From a bacterium (GTDB taxonomy: Bacteria > Zixibacteria > MSB-5A5 > GN15 > FEB-12), in NCBI GenBank assembly GCA_030668045.1, contig DAOUUR010000200.1:1-5401 (forward strand): a stretch of 5,401 nucleotides of DNA, written 5' to 3'. Made by a program: the position numbers and the translations under genes. Shown here in pieces: positions 5,360-5,401 of the stretch (position 1 is the first letter of the stretch; each line of letters begins with the position of its first letter). The notes below the pieces were generated by a model. That model was not told the DNA's origin. It did no database searches and worked only from the letters and a program-made list of their open reading frames with translations.

Positions 5360-5401
5360 CTTACAAACTGCCGGAGTTCTACACGCATGCCTTGCCGGAG
5401 A
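5353..5401 (+). CDS. N-terminal fragment of an unrecognised protein (3' end outside window)
   Basis: Sixteen codons are visible from a GTG start (TTYKLPEFYTHALPE after the initiator). An ideal SD precedes it. The reading frame is open to the right edge. Too little is present to assign a family. It is divergent from rqcH, with 28 bases between the start codons. The alternative ATG at 5347 would add two residues but is too close to the SD. Confidence 0.5.
   Translation, partial: MTTYKLPEFYTHALPE

Noticed and set aside
1..5401. A hidden defence system, mobile element, CRISPR array or other new multi-gene system.
   Set aside because: All well-supported genes are conserved housekeeping families on alternating strands. 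There are no transposase motifs, long repeats or attachment-site-like duplications visible.

Overview
This is a compact bacterial chromosomal segment made almost entirely of conserved housekeeping genes. I see no mobile element, CRISPR array, rRNA or tRNA. The organism cannot be named from the sequence. The MEP isoprenoid enzyme IspG, an RqcH-type NFACT protein, an RNase HII/YraN pair and a divergent RsmD together fit a free-living, non-proteobacterial lineage of moderate GC. Several genes lack a clear Shine-Dalgarno (SD) sequence, which is seen in FCB-type phyla among others, but that placement is only a guess.

Layout, left to right. The + strand 3' end of an unrecognised Cys-rich protein (2-271) converges on rsmD (292-870, - strand), a 16S rRNA guanine methyltransferase. 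A short divergent intergenic region (871-990) separates rsmD from a rnhB-yraN pair on the + strand (991-1665 and 1652-2032), whose reading frames overlap by 14 bases. Two bases after yraN, a small single-pass membrane protein gene on the - strand (2035-2421, possibly from 2457) converges on it. Its promoter lies beside the start of ispG (2507-3595, + strand). ispG converges on a long - strand NFACT/RqcH gene (3648-5324). At the right edge a further + strand gene begins (GTG at 5353) and runs out of the window.

The genes cover separate basic jobs: rRNA modification (RsmD), removal of RNA from DNA (RNase HII, with the nuclease-fold YraN beside it), isoprenoid precursor synthesis (IspG) and ribosome-associated quality control (RqcH). 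Apart from rnhB-yraN there is no strong sign of an operon, because strand changes at nearly every gene boundary.

The points most worth a second look are regulatory or family-level. The rqcH promoter places the predicted transcript start at or next to the ATG, implying a leaderless mRNA. A near-consensus promoter changes the preferred start of the small membrane protein. RsmD has an altered catalytic motif, and the left-edge fragment carries a twin CX3C cysteine pattern. I found no evidence of a new multi-gene system.
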